A model generated the notes under the pieces. It ran no database searches. It saw only the letters and a program-made list of their open reading frames with translations, and was not told the origin of the DNA. Of a stretch of 64,000 nt of DNA, positions 1 to 11,921 are shown piece after piece. Source of the stretch: Saccharum officinarum (lineage: Eukaryota > Streptophyta > Magnoliopsida > Poales > Poaceae); contig CM036168.1 in the NCBI GenBank assembly GCA_020631735.1, positions 97,630,932 to 97,694,931 on the forward strand, given 5' to 3'. A program made the translations under genes and the position numbers. Within the stretch, counting starts at the first letter, position 1. The number at the start of each line of letters is the position of its first letter.

Positions 1-160
1 TTAGGTGGGGAACCTCTCCCCCCGTTGTTTTCAAAAAAAATACCATCGATGTGTTGAATGGACTGTTTGATGGATTTCTGTCGTCAATTCAAAATCATCC
101 ATATACATGCGTATGCTTGTATTTGTGTGCGCCAGTATGTAAATAAAATACATGCAAAAT

Positions 161-978
161 CAGGGGCGCAGCCAGGATTTAGATATAGGGGGCCGGGTCA
201 TCGAATGTCCATAGAAAACTATTAAATCTTGATGTCAGTTTAAAAATTATTATTTTGACGTTGACTTAAAAAATTATAACAAATTATCTTTAGAGCATGT
301 CCAGAAGTTTTGTAAAACAACTCCCATTTTGGATTTTTAGAAAAAGAAAAAAAGGTGCCCTCCAACTGTTCGGTAAAAGGGCTCCTTAAAAATAAAAAGT
401 TCCTTAATATCCTCTACAACGTGTAAGTTTCTGCAGTCAAGTGAAACTCCGTATTCGCTCCCTGTTCAGCATTTTTCTCTAGAGATCGACGTAAATTGGA
501 CGCATAAGAAAGTGGTAAGAGACAAAAAAAAACTATTAAAAAAGGGTTTAGTTTGTAAAAAATAGTCTGAGATTCCCATGCAAAATCGTTTAGAAGCTAT
601 TATAAGAGACTGTTGGAGAAAGACAAAAATTAAGGTTCCTATTTCTTCTGTTAACTTGCTAGATCTATTAGTTTTGCAAGTAAACTATACCAAATTCATA
701 GAGATGCTATTAATCTTTTTATTTAGAAAAATGCTAAATGTCTAAATTGAAAATAAAAAGGTTGTTCATAGGTCAACGATACCATCATATTTACTATATT
801 TAGACACTTAACATTAGACAATTAAGAGATTTATTTGAAAAGACAATTTAGAATTGACTAACAAGGCTTGTTTATTTAATTTCTAGTGATCTGTAAGAAC
901 TAATAAGAGGTACTAATGAAAATTGTACATGATTTGGGGGGGCCAGGCCCCTGCCCGCCCCCCTTGTCTCCGCCCCTG
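161..978. mobile_element. Non-autonomous hAT element, 818 bp, with perfect 8-bp TSD
   Basis: The element starts CAGGGGCG and ends CGCCCCTG, so its ends are inverted repeats. It is flanked on both sides by TGCAAAAT (153-160 and 979-986), the 8-bp target duplication typical of hAT transposons. The interior is AT-rich with no transposase-like frame, so it is a non-autonomous copy. Its terminal sequence is shared with elements at 1121, 17438 and 27190. Superfamily assignment rests on TSD length and terminal sequence. Confidence 0.8.
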
Positions 979-1120
979 TGCAAAATGTACGTGCTTGTGT
1001 GTTCCTGTACATGCATAGAAAGAAGCTAGATATGTGTTTGTAAGTTGCATGTTCCATGCATGCACGTAAGTGTGCTCATGACATGCACACAGAGGATGCT
1101 AATAGGGGCAGCCGTATACG

Positions 1121-1298
1121 CAGTGGCGGTGGCGCAGGATAGTGAGGGCCAAGGTGGGCCATGGCCACCCCTGCTTTTGGAAGTTTCCTTTAAGTAACAG
1201 TAACCAACATAGCTTAATTAAACAATTATACACAACTAATTTTCATGATTGCACCTTCTTTTGGCCCCTCCTGTATTTAGGCTGAAACTCCGCCAGTG
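1121..1298. mobile_element. Short hAT-type MITE of the CAGTGGCGG family
   Basis: The 178-bp element has ends CAGTGGCGG and CTCCGCCAGTG, inverted relative to each other. The flanks are CGTATACG and ATACGTGC, which share only ATACG, so the target duplication is diverged. It belongs to the same terminal-repeat family as 161-978. Confidence 0.55.
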
Positions 1299-1639
1299 AT
1301 ACGTGCGCCTCTATACGACCTGAACCGGCTGTAGAAGTGTAGAGTCCATATAGTTACGCCGGTCTCTGTTATGTATCTTCGTAAGATTGTACGCAAACTG
1401 AGCCAGCCGGCGCGGCGTAGTCCAAAACCTTCTATAGGCCTGGCCTTGGTGTATATGGCTGGCAGATACCGGCAGCGTATGTCTCTTTTTTTTATAATGG
1501 AAAATATCCGGCTTCACCCTTCCTCGAAGAAGAAGAAGCATCGGTCCAAACTTATTATAGTAGCACACATATAATTTAAACTTATTACAGATTCAGAACT
1601 AAAGTTCAAGACGGTAAATAAAGGACCATCCATGCGATG

Positions 1640-2830
1640 CGAAGAACTCCATGGCTCTCGATTCTAGTAGCTTGCAAGCGTCAAGAATCCGTTTCTTGTC
1701 GTCATCCGAGCGCTGCAACAGAGCCTAAAACCATAGCCAGTGTGTTCCCCTGAGAAGAACCTGCAAAAAATGTTTTTGGGTGACCTTTATCAAAAACCAC
1801 ATCGTTCCTTGTGATCCATATTGCCTAGCAAAAAGTCGCAGCCCCAATCAATAAAAGATAATTATGATTGGAACCTCCTAGCTTTGACCAACTATTGAAA
1901 AGATGGTTCATGTTCCTTGGAGGATTAATGCCAAACAAAACAAACACAGCACGCCAAAGAAATCTGGCATAATGACAATAAAAAAACAAGTATTGGATAG
2001 TTTCAGGTGTGCTAAAAAACAACAAGCCTTACTACCATTCCAATTCCTTTTAGCAAGGTTGTCTTTTGTTAATATTACCCCTTTTTTAAGAACCAAAGAA
2101 AAATCTTAATCTTCAAGGGCACTTTCATATGCCAAATTTTCTGGGTAACCTTAATCCTATTATTGACTAGGTATTTGTACATGGATTTAACAGAAAATAA
2201 GCCATTATTATTTAAGTTCCAGATGAAAGTATCCCGACCCTCATTTAAGTTAATAAAAGCAACTCTCGCAACTAGACTTTGCCATTCCAACAACTTGCTC
2301 CCAACTAGTGCCCTTCTAAAAGACACATTGAGAGGGATGAAATTAAGTACATCATCCACTGTTGCTTGTTTCTTTCGCACTATATTAAATAAATTCGGGT
2401 ATTGGATTTTTAAGGGTTGGGAGCCCAACCATTTATCTTCTCAAAATCTAATTTGAGTTTCATTGTCTAGTTTAAACTTCTCAAGACTTAAGAAAATGTC
2501 TTTGACTCCCAACAAACCATTCCAAAAATGAGAAAACCCATTTTTCTTTTCAAATTGACTTAGAGTCTTGTTCTTTAGGTACTTGTTCCTTATTAATTCT
2601 TGCCAAGTGTCCTCCTCATTGCAAAGTTTGAAAAGTCATTTGCTCAAAAGACATTTGTTTTGTAAATCTAGGTTCTGAATTCCTAAACCACCTTGCTCTT
2701 TTGGTTGGCACAAAATATTCCGCTTTGTCAGTCTATATTTTTTTTGTGCTCATCATTTTGCCAAAAAAATCTTGATCTAAAATATTTAATCTTTTTCAGA
2801 ACACCTCTCGACACTTTAAAGAAAGACGTC
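1640..2830 (-). mobile_element. Decayed L1-type LINE, 3' part (RT C-terminus and zinc-binding zf-RVT region)
   Basis: On the minus strand, open stretches at 2075-2428 and 1825-2025 read as the end of a plant L1 polyprotein. They contain the segment VKSMYKYLVN, then WHMKVPLKIKIFLW, then a Cys/His block around ETIQYLFFYCHYARFLW. This is the zf-RVT pattern found after the reverse transcriptase in grass LINEs. Stops and frameshifts break it throughout, and the catalytic YADD region is not present. It is a dead fragment. Boundaries are approximate. Confidence 0.75.
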
Positions 2831-2889
2831 ATGGACTGCATGGGCGGAGAGCTAATCTAGTTCAGTTTTTGATGAGCAGTTGACTAATT

Positions 2890-3920
2890 TTTCTCAACCT
2901 TCACGAAAGTCTGTTTTTCTTCCCTGAACTACAAAACCGGACAAAATACCTCTATGAACTTTTAAAACCATTCATCTTACCTTTCTGACCATGCTATAAG
3001 CAGTTTTGAAGGCGGTTTTGTCTTTTTTATTTATTTATTTCAACTGAATCTTAAATCATAGTAAATCACAGAAAAATCATAAAATAATTTTGTTGAACTC
3101 TGCATGAGTAGATCTACACAGTGAACATATAATATGATATGATATAGTACAAAGTTTTTGTTGTGACTTTAGATCTATACTTTTATGTAATTAAATAGAA
3201 TAATTCATAGCTGCAGTTTTTATGGTCCAATTGTGATGAAATTTTTACGGTAAGCTAATTATTGTATGGTTGAACTATAGTAAAAATTTCATACTGAATG
3301 GATCATGTATAGCTTAGTTATAGATTTATTTATATTTAATTTAACAAGCATAAATCTAAATAAAATCAATAACTAAGTTACATGATCCAATGAGGGTCTG
3401 TTTGGAATGTAGGAATTTTATATGAATCTTGCAGGAATTTCACAGGAATCAGTTCAATTTCATAGGAAAAACGCAGAAACAAGAATTCTTTCCCGATATC
3501 CAAACAGGCCCTTGAGTATAAATTTTTTACTATAGTTTAAGCATACAATAATTAGCCCACCATAAAAATTTTACCACAATCGGACCAAAGAAACTGCATC
3601 TGTAAATTATTCCATTTAATTACAGAAAAACATTGATCTAAATCTACAACAAAAACTTTATACTAAAACATACCATATTATATGTTCACTGTATAGATCT
3701 ACTCATGTGGATTCTAACAAAATTGTATTTTTTATTTTATGATTTTTCTATGATTTATTATGATTTTGCAAAGATTCAACCAAAATAAATAAATAAAAAG
3801 ACAAAACCACTTATAACCAAGCCAGAGAGGTAAGATAAATGATTTTAAAAGTTGAGAGAGGTGTTTTGTCTGATTTTGGAGTCAAGAAGAAAAATCGGAC
3901 TTTTGATAAAGTTAAGGGAT
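2890..3920. repeat. Large fold-back (inverted-repeat) element, about 1 kb
   Basis: The left arm (about 2895-3300) is repeated in reverse complement at about 3530-3915. Examples are the GACAAAACC boxes next to runs of AAATAAATAAAT near 3030 and 3790, and the TAGATCTAC/GTAGATCTA boxes near 3110 and 3700. A smaller palindrome lies in the centre (about 3300-3390). No coding capacity is visible. The inner arm sequence matches that of 24264-24981, so both belong to one family, probably Mutator-like by the TSD seen at the second copy. Confidence 0.7.
3393..3512. mobile_element. MITE inserted in the loop of the fold-back element
   Basis: The 120-bp insertion has inverted ends AGGGTCTGTTTGG and CCAAACAGGCCCT. 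It interrupts the centre of the fold-back repeat. TGA is present on both sides and may be a 3-bp target duplication (PIF/Harbinger-like), but the exact boundary is ambiguous by one base. Confidence 0.6.
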
Positions 3921-3984
3921 GTAACGTGAGCTTTTTCCTAAACAACGTCGGGTCAGACGCCGCGGGCCTGTATGGTTCGGAGCA

Positions 3985-4131
3985 AAAAAAAAAATGAAAA
4001 AATGAAAAGAAAAAAAAACTCGACATGGAGCACACCGCACCCCTGCTTTTTAATTAAGAGGATGCAGGGCTTGAACCTGGCTCTCTGGACTGAGAGCGAG
4101 CTCCAGTAACCAGTCGCCCATGAGAGCACCT
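3985..4131 (-). mobile_element. Candidate tRNA-derived SINE with T-rich 3' end
   Basis: On the minus strand, GGGCGACTGGTTACTGG resembles a pol III box A region. About 35 bases later, GGTTCAAGCCCTGC resembles a box B. About 50 bases further on is a T-rich tail (about 3985-4020). That layout is known for Au-type plant SINEs. No target duplication was identified. It could also be chance similarity within a repeat. Confidence 0.4.
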
Positions 4132-4137
4132 GGGTCT

Positions 4138-4227
4138 CTGCATGGTCCAGAGTAAGCAGACCTCTTCGTCCGCTTGGCGCAAGGCGCAGAGCCCCGCCAT
4201 GAACCTGGTGTAGGAGACGTCGTTGGG
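4138..4227 (-). pseudogene. Fragment of a pentatricopeptide repeat (PPR) gene
   Basis: The minus-strand frame reads PNDVSYTRFMAGLCALRQAD followed by EEVCLLWTMQ. This matches the PPR repeat consensus (helix A ending in SYT.LI.GLC, then acidic/aliphatic helix B). Only about one repeat remains, with no start and no downstream PPR motifs. It is a captured or decayed fragment next to the candidate SINE. Confidence 0.5.
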
Positions 4228-4279
4228 GCCAGAGGCTAAGCCAGGATAAAAGACCACCGGGGTCGATCCAAACAAACAA

Positions 4280-5010
4280 TATACTGACTTTTAGCTGCAA
4301 ATCAATAATTTGGCTTCAAAAATCATCAATAAGTTCCCCGTACCTCCAAAACCATTGGTTGTGCTATCCATCGCCACTTCTGAAATAATTTGGTTTATCT
4401 TTATATGTAGTGACCAGCTTCTTCGTTTTATCCTATCCAAAATTTTAATTGAGTGCTACGGTCAAGCGATACATATTTTTCTTTAAAAAATTATTCTAAT
4501 CTCTTCACAAGTTCTTTGGCTCATTTAAAGCACGAAGCAAACATGAAAAAAGGAGACAAAAGGTGAAGTCAAGCTTGCCTGACGCCTTGTTGGAGAAGAG
4601 CAAGGCAGCAAGCTCTTAATTTGCTAGGAGTCTAAAACACATGGAACGAAATATACTTTTTTTGAAAGGAGGATAACAATATATAATTTTGTTTGGTGTT
4701 TGCTTCTATATTTAGCTGAAAAGTATAAAAGATAATTGTATCCTTCTTCGTAAACTGGGGATTAGGGAACTCTAAGAAATCAACAAAAAGTATGATTTAC
4801 TTCTGAAATACAAGCAGCAAGCTCTTGATCATGACGTGAGCCGCGAGACGAGAAATCCAAAACAAGGACACGGAACAGTCAATTAGTGCAAAGGGCAGCC
4901 TGGTGCCGTGGAGCTGTACGCCAATGAATTGGGCTATTAACTAGTGGGCTTGCTGCTTGACCTTGTATAGTGGGCTGCCTGACCTTGCGGCTTGCATGGT
5001 GGGCTGCTGG
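4280..5010. other. Intergenic stretch, nothing recognised
   Basis: AT-rich sequence without coding frames, TIRs or tandem repeats that I could identify. Confidence 0.5.
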
Positions 5011-5017
5011 GCGCTTA

Positions 5018-5243
5018 GGCATGTTTGGTTGTCTTTGTTTTTTTTAACACACATCACATCAAATGTTGCAGCATATGTATGGAGTACTAAATATAGACTA
5101 ATTACATGCATATCAGCACAGATTAAGAGTAATTTACGAGACGAATCTATTAAGCCTAATTAGTCCATGATTTGACACTAATTGCCAAATAAGACAAAAG
5201 TGCTACAGTACCTATTAAATTTTAACAGGGCAAACCAAACACC
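5018..5243. mobile_element. Grass MITE with GGC.TGTTTGGTT terminal repeats
   Basis: The ends GGCATGTTTGGTTG and CAAACCAAACACCC form inverted repeats. The interior carries motifs of a very common grass MITE family, including AAATATAGACTAATTACATG, GAGACGAATCTATTAAGCC and TAATTAGTCCATGATTTG. It is non-coding. A relative lies at 41530-41755. Confidence 0.7.
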
Positions 5244-5442
5244 CATTTATCAACTAAAGCAGCCAGCCTGTCACCTGATTTGTGCCGGCCGCCGGGGTCA
5301 AAAGTATTTTTAGCCGGGGTCTTGGCTGGTAAAATATTGTACGATACGTGACACGGTGGCCAAGTCGACGGGTCGACGGACCCGGACCCTATAACATAGC
5401 TTCGCCCCTGGTTGGGGCGGCTGACGGGGTGGGCCTTCCGTA

Positions 5443-5680
5443 ACATATTGACATGTCATAGATGAGGGAGAGGGCCGCAGGTGCGCCCTGTGGCACAGGG
5501 CGCGGCGAGGACTGTGTTGTCGGAGATGGCATCGTGGACATCTAGGAGCGCAGTCAGCACTGGCGGTCAGGAGGGAGCGGCCCTTTGGGACGGGCGCCAT
5601 GCAGAGGCGGCTGTTGAGGAGTGCCGCGGCGACTGCGCGGCCCCGCGCAGGAGCACGGCGACGAACGGCGCGGCGAGGGG
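5443..5680 (-). pseudogene. GC-rich repeat carrying a PPR gene fragment (copy 1)
   Basis: This block is about 85-90% similar by eye, in the same orientation, to 16281-16502. Minus-strand translation of the better-preserved copy gives RDAISYNTVLVAPCA, a PPR-like helix. Here the frame is broken. The two copies share the boundary string ATATTGACATGTCATAG. Read as a captured gene fragment dispersed by a repeat. Confidence 0.45.
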
Positions 5681-6347
5681 GCTTCAAAGCCGGGAGCGGG
5701 TCGCGTCGCCTTTACTGAGTCGGTCATAGGCCTCAATAACCCGTGTTTCCTACATACTTTAATATAGGTGACGTATTTTGCGGGAAGAAAATATAGGTGA
5801 CGTGTCGCCTGTTCTTTTAGACGACGCGTTTCGTTTCGTCTATGGTGGTACTCTTCTTCAATGGTTTTACGACGGATGGCACCCGCAAGCCCGCACCCCG
5901 CCCGCGCAACTTTAGGCGGCGGCGCTGACTTCGCAGTCCGAGTGCCGGAATCGCCAATGCCTGCCGGTCGGCTAGCGCACGCGGCGCCGAGTTCGCCCAG
6001 ATTCGTGGTGGGAATACGGCAGGCGACGGGGCCCACGTCGAAACCAAGCCAACGCCTGCCGCGCTGGAAAAAAAACTTGTGCAGACGGGCTGTAACCTCT
6101 GTCCACTGCAGTCCTTTTGTAGATGGCCGACGCGTGGCGTCGTGCTCAAATCGACGATCGCGTTGAGGAGGCTCCTTCATGTGGTGAAGTCGATGCTCGG
6201 CTCACAACCATGCACTCGGTCGGCTCCTCGAACTCGAATGTCCGTCCGTCGCCCTAGTGTCGGCGCCAGGTCCAGCAGCGTCGACCTCTAGCGCCTTGGC
6301 GCATGCAAGAACGACGGCTGTGCAGACGAGGTGCCTAGCTAGTCCAT
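5681..6347. repeat. GC-rich repeat region bearing one arm of an inverted repeat
   Basis: No convincing gene is visible despite open frames on both strands. Bases 6116-6180 recur as reverse complement at about 12768-12832; the shared core includes GGCCGACGCGTGGCGTCGT. The Reina-like retrotransposon sits between the two arms. Confidence 0.5.
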
Positions 6348-6352
6348 GCCAG

Positions 6353-6706
6353 TGTCAGCGACTCTACTGCTGACGATGAAGATGAACCCGCGCCAGGCTC
6401 CAACGCAACTTCGCCTGACGCTGAGCAGGCAGATGGGCTATTACCAGATGGACTGAACGCCCGTGCCAGAAGGCCCATGAAGCAGAACCCTCGCTACTTC
6501 GGCCCGGCGTGGCAGAGCAGGTGAAGAAGACAATAGCGTAGCCTAATAGAATTCTATAAGTATCGGCTAGCTTCTTGCTGAAGGGGTCATGAAAAAACCT
6601 TGTAACAAACTTATTCTCTACTAAGAACTCATCTGTTCCTCGCCTATTGCTGTTCTTCCTGCCTTACTACTGATTCCTCCGCTTCCCAGCCCCTCTGCTG
6701 TTAACA
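6353..6706 (+). repeat. 5' LTR of the Reina-like element
   Basis: It begins TGTCAGCGACTC and ends TGCTGTTAACA. It matches 11750-12104 almost perfectly. It contains the polyadenylation-like region TTCTTGCTGAAGGGGTC. The last codons of the pol frame are encoded in this LTR sequence in its 3' copy. Confidence 0.93.
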
Positions 6707-6709
6707 AAG

Positions 6710-6723
6710 TGGTACTCAGAGCC
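6710..6723 (+). other. Primer binding site
   Basis: TGGTACTCAGAGCC lies 3 bases after the 5' LTR. It resembles the plant initiator-Met tRNA primer site TGGTATCAGAGC, with one extra base. Confidence 0.75.
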
Positions 6724-6956
6724 TTCGATTCCGTGGGTCTTCCTCTATCTTCCTCCTCTTCTCCACCGCTTCGATCCGGCACCGTAATCCCCGTCGGCAG
6801 GTCGATCTCCGGCCACGCTTCGGTGTTGGTCGTCGATATCCCGTAGGTCCGATCCGAGGTCGGTGTGATTGGCGATGGCATAGTGAGCAGTCCACACTGG
6901 AACCCCACGAGATTTTCCACGATTATTTCACCCGATTTCGGAAGGAGCTCGGAGCC

Positions 6957-8134
6957 ATGGATCCCAACTTCAAGATGCTGCTGGACGAGATCAAGGTCGT
7001 GCAGGCGTCGATCGCCAACATCGACTCCAGGCTGTCCTCTCGCATCGACTCCGTCGAGCACACCATCGCAGGACGCTTCGACAAGATCGAGCATGCCGTC
7101 CAGGTGTTCGACACTTGGAAGCCCAAGGTTGATGCATCGATGGAGGAGTTCCGCGCGGAGATCGGCGCGTTCCGCAAGACCGACGAGTCAGTGGAGCGGA
7201 TCCGGTCCGAGATGACAGCGCTTCGCAAGACCGTCAGCCGCACCGCGCTCGAGTCGACTACAGCTTCACCGACGGGAGTCCTGCCGCCACCGCTCGCGTT
7301 CACTGCTCCAGCAATGGCCGGCGGGTCCGTCATCAGCCCAGTTGGGCACGGCGTCGAATCAAGTCACCGGGGAATGGGTTTCGAACCCAAATCCCCGGTC
7401 AAGGGTACGCAGTTGCATCTCCACCCCATTCCCCAACCCAAATTGCATCGATCCTGTTCTAGTTCAGCTCTGGTCACAGCGGGATTGGGGGGTACCAGCG
7501 GTGATCGCGGTGACTGGCATGGGGGTCGCGGTCACCACGATCCACGGCCGCCTTGGGAGACTAACCACCCTGGCAACAAGCTTCCCAAAATGAATTTTCC
7601 AAAATTTGATGGGGAAAATCCCAAGCTCTGGATCACTTGGTGTGAGGACTATTTTGATCTGTATTCGGTAGAACCTGAGGTGTGGATCAAGTGCGCAACA
7701 ATGAATTTCGTCAATTCATCTGCCGCGACCCGTTGGTTGCAGTCCCTGGATCCACGGGTTAAGCGGCTGCCTTGGAAGGATTTTTGTCAGTTGGTTTTGA
7801 ATAGGTTTGGGAAGGCTCAGTATGAAGCATTGGTTAGGCAAATGTTCAACATCCGACAAACCTCTTCTGTTCAGGATTATATTGACCGCTTCGCTAGCTT
7901 GATTGATCAGTTAGTTGCTTACGGTCGTTCCACTGATCCAGTGTTCTTTTCTATGCGCTTTGTTGATGGTCTTAGAAGTGACATTCGCAATCCAGTGCAT
8001 ATGCAGCGTCCATAAGATTTCGATACTGCCTGCGTGTTGGCCTTGTTGCAGGAGGAACTACAGGATCCGGCTGGCCGCAAGGATTTGCGCCGCTCAGACA
8101 TGTACTCGGTGACCAAACCTCCACCCAAGGGGCC
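6957..8134 (+). pseudogene. gag of the Reina-like element (stop and frameshift)
   Basis: The frame opens with MDPNFKMLLDEIKVVQ, a coiled-coil N-terminus. The retrotransposon gag domain is around 7600-8000 (MNFPKFDGENPKLWITWCED, then QMFNIRQTSSVQDYIDRF). An in-frame TAA at 8013-8015 follows MQRP. The same frame then continues (DFDTACVLALLQEEL) to a frameshift near 8130, after which the zinc-knuckle region continues in another frame. The TAA is consistent with CAA (Gln) changed by a C-to-T transition. Confidence 0.85.
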
Positions 8135-11100
8135 TTGCCGCTGCCTCTACCCCCGCATCGCATTGAGTGCGAGGCCCAGGAGGCACCGCCAGTGGAGGAA
8201 CGTCGCGGCCGCGGTGTCGATGATAAACTCAAGACTCTGAGAGACTACCGGCGTGCACGAGGCTTGTGCATTCGCTGTGGTGAGAAGTGGTCATGTGACC
8301 ACAAATGCTCCGAGACAGTGCAGCTGCATGTTTTACAGGAGTTCTGGGATATTTGCCACTCTGATGATTCAGCGGCTCCTGACCAAGATACTGCTTCAGT
8401 CCATGATGCCCAAGTTCTTCTGGCAGTTTCTGTGGCAGCTCTCAGTGGGAAGTCTTCTTTCAATGCTATTCAGTTTCGGGGCAAGGTACAGGGCCATTCA
8501 GCTTCGATTCTGATCGACTCCGGTAGTTCCCATACTTTTGTCAGTCATTCTTTTGCAGCCAAACTTTCTGGACAGTCACCATTGTCGCAGCCCTTGACGG
8601 TGAAAATAGCCGATGGACAACTCATACAGTGTGATTCTGAAATTCTACAACTCCACTGGTCTGTTCAGGGGTGTGATTTTCAGTCTGATGCTAAGATATT
8701 GTCTCTAGCACACTTTGATGTTATTGTCGGTATGGATTGGTTGGCTCGCTTCAGCCCAATGTAAGTTGACTAGCACGAGAAATGGTTATTGATTCCATAT
8801 AATGAATCCTTTCAGCTGCTTCATGGGGAGTTTGAATCGTTGCCTCCCGGATCAGTAATTCAGATACATGCAATTATGCCTGATGCAACCATATCTAAAG
8901 CTCCAATATACCCTCCTGAGTTCGTTGTCTTGCTGCAGGAATTTCAGTCTGTCTTTCTTCCACCTCAAGGATATCCTCCGCCCAGAGATTGTGAACACTC
9001 TATTCCATTATTACCTGGTGCTGCTCCTATCAACGTTCGCCCCTACCGTTATCCTCCGGCGATCAAAGATGAGATTGAGAGACAAATTTCAGAGATGCTG
9101 GCTACTGGCGTGATTCAGCATAGCCACAGTCCATTTTCGTCTTCGGTGTTGCTCGTGAAGAAGAAAGACGGAACGTTCCGTTTCTGTGTAGACTTTCGTC
9201 ATCTCAATGCTATCACTGCTAAAACCAAATATCCAGTGCCAGTCATTGAAGAACTTCTCGATGAGTTACATGGGGCTTCGTGGTTTTCGTGCTTGGACCT
9301 GACGGCGGGATATCACCAAATCAGATTGGCTGTCGGGGAAGAACCCAAAACGGCATTTCAAACTCACTCTGGTCACTACGAATTCCGAGTTATGGCATTC
9401 GGTCTCTCGGGCGCCCCAGCGACCTTCCTGAAGGCTATGAACACGACGTTACATCCGGTCTTGCGAAAGTGTGCACTCGTTTTCTTTGATGATATCCTCA
9501 TCTATAGCCGTAGCTATGAAGAGCATGTTGAGCATGTCAGGCTAGTTCTAGAGTTGTTGGCTCGTGATCAGAGGCAAGTTAAACTCAGTAAGTGCTTATT
9601 TTCTCAACGTCAGTAACGCTATCTGGGTCACATCATCTCGGAGCACGGGGTAGCAACCGATCAAACCAAGGTACAGGCTGTGTTGGATTGGCCAGTTCCG
9701 AGTTCAGTCAAGGAGCTCCGGAGCTTTCTCGGCCTCGCCGGATACTATCGCCGTTTTGTCAAGCATTTCAGCATGGTTACACGCCCATTGATAGACCTTC
9801 TAAAGAAAGGCGCCATATATGTGTGGACAGATATTCATCATCAGTCTTTTATGGCTCTAAAGCACACAATTACATCAGCTCCTGTGCTCGTGTTACCGGA
9901 CTTTTCTCAGCCTTTCACCTTGAAGACCGATGCTAGTGGCACTGGAGTGGGCGCCGTTCTGATGCAACATGGTCATCCTCTGGCTTTCATGAGTAAATCT
10001 CTCAGTCCATGGTTGCAGGGATTATCCACATACGAGAAAGAATATCTTGCCATTCTTATGGCCGTGGAGCAATGGCGGAGTTACTTGCAACATGTTGAGT
10101 TCCATATCATCACTGATCATAAAAGCTTGATGCAATTGAGTGAACAAAGGCTCCATACACCGTGGCAGCAAAAAGTTTTCACCCGACTCCTCGGTCTTCA
10201 GTACCGTATTATTTATCGCAAGGGAATTGAGAATGGGGCCGCTGATGCACTGTCACGAGTATCTTTGCCTATGTGCTCAGCCATATCTGTCATCCAGCCT
10301 CAATGGCTTAAGGAGGTCTTACTGTCTTATCATGGTGATCCTCAAAGCTCAAGACTTATTAGCCAGATTGACTAACCCGTTTGTCGAGGTGCCGCATTAT
10401 TCACTGCACGATGGCATCATTCGTTATGACGGGCGAATCTGGATTGGGACATCATCTGATCTACGCTCTAAACTGGTTACTGCTATGCACAGTGGAGCAG
10501 TGGGAGGTCATTCTGGAGTTCCTGTTACTTATCGCAGGATGAAGCAGCACTTCGCCTGGACCGGTATGAAAGCTGATGTCCATGACTTTGTCACTGCTTG
10601 CCAGGTCTGCCAGCAGGCTAAACCTGATCGCTCCAAGTTGCCGGGGTTGTTGCAAACGTTGCCAGTTCCTGACCGTGCATGGAAGATTGTATCTATGGAT
10701 TTCATCGAGGGCTTGCCATTGTCTGGGGGATTCAACTGTATTCTGGTAGTAGTGGACTTGTTCTTGAAGTATGCTCATTTCCTCGGCCTTCGTCATCCAT
10801 TTACTGCTACCAGTATAGCTAAGGTATTCTTCCAGACAGTATACAAGCTTCATGGTATGCCTTCAGCTCTCGTATCTGATCGCGACAAGATTTTCACTAG
10901 CACCCTTTGGAAAGAACTATTCAAACTTGCCAAGGTGGAACTGCATATGAGTACCGCTTATCACCCGCAGTCGGATGGGCAAACGGAGAGAGTCAATCAG
11001 TGCTTGGAAACGTTCTTGCGTTGTTTTGTGCACGCCTGTCCGCGTCAGTGGCATCAGTGGCTTGACCTCGCTGAATTTTGGTATAACACAAGTCTCCACT

Positions 11101-11921
11101 CCGCATTGGGCAGGTCTCCGTTCGAGGTGCTGTATGGGTACTCCCCTACCCAGTTTGGTGTGCAAGCTGCTGAAGATGTTCCAGTTACAGACATCACTAG
11201 TTGGCTCAATGACAGGGCACTGATGTCAACTGACATTCATCAGCACCTGCTGTGAGCTAAACAGCGCATGAAGAAGTATGCAGATGAGAAATGTTCTGAA
11301 CGGCAGTTCAAAGTTTATGATTGGGTATTTCTTAAGCTCCAACCCTATGTCCAGTCCTCTCTTGCTGCCCGCAGTAATCAGAAGCTTGCATTCAAGTTTT
11401 TCGGTCCCTACAGAGTCGTTGGCCGCATTGGATCAGTTGCTTACAGGCTTGAGCTTCCGCCTTCATCCTCATTCCACCCTGTGTTCCATGTTTCGCAGCT
11501 CAAAAAGGCGGTGGGTGCTCGCCACACGGTTACTCCTACTCTCCCCCCATCTTTGGTACACTGGAGTGTGCCTGCTCATATCTTGCAACGGCGTCAGGTC
11601 ACCAAGGGTAAGCGCCTTGTCCAGCAGGGTCTCATTCAGTGGTCTAACTTACCTGCTTCTTTAGCTACTTGGGAAGATTTGGAGTACTTGCGACAACAGT
11701 TCCCTCACGCCGGTATTTGGCAACAACCGGGCGCGCAAGGGAGGGGGAATGTCAGCGACTCTACTACTGACGATGAAGATGAACCCACGCCAGGCTCCAA
11801 CGCAACTTCGCCTGACGCTGAGCAGGCAGATGGGCTATTACCAGATGGACTGAACGCCCGTGCCAGAAGGCCCATGAAGCAGAACCCTCGCTACTTCGGC
11901 CCGGCGTGGCAGAGCAAGTGA
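8135..11921 (+). pseudogene. Nucleocapsid-pol of the Reina-like element (PR-RT-RNase H-INT-chromodomain), inactivated
   Basis: The domains appear in the usual Ty3/gypsy order: zinc knuckle (LCIRCGEKWSCDHKC), aspartic protease (ILIDSGSSHTFVS), RT with catalytic FFDDILIYS near 9485, RNase H (TLKTDASGTGVGAVLM, ITDHKSL), integrase HHCC zinc region (CQVCQQAK) and DDE residues (SMDFIEG, SDRDKIF, TERVNQ). A C-terminal chromodomain-like segment (LIQWSNLPASLATWED) follows. Stops lie at 8762-8764, 8771-8773, 9614-9616 and 11253-11255, with a frameshift near 10340-10375. The final 57 or so codons lie inside the 3' LTR. Confidence 0.92.
11737..11749 (+). other. Polypurine tract
   Basis: AAGGGAGGGGGAA lies immediately before the 3' LTR at the position expected for plus-strand priming. 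It is within the open pol frame, so the tract is also coding. Confidence 0.8.
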
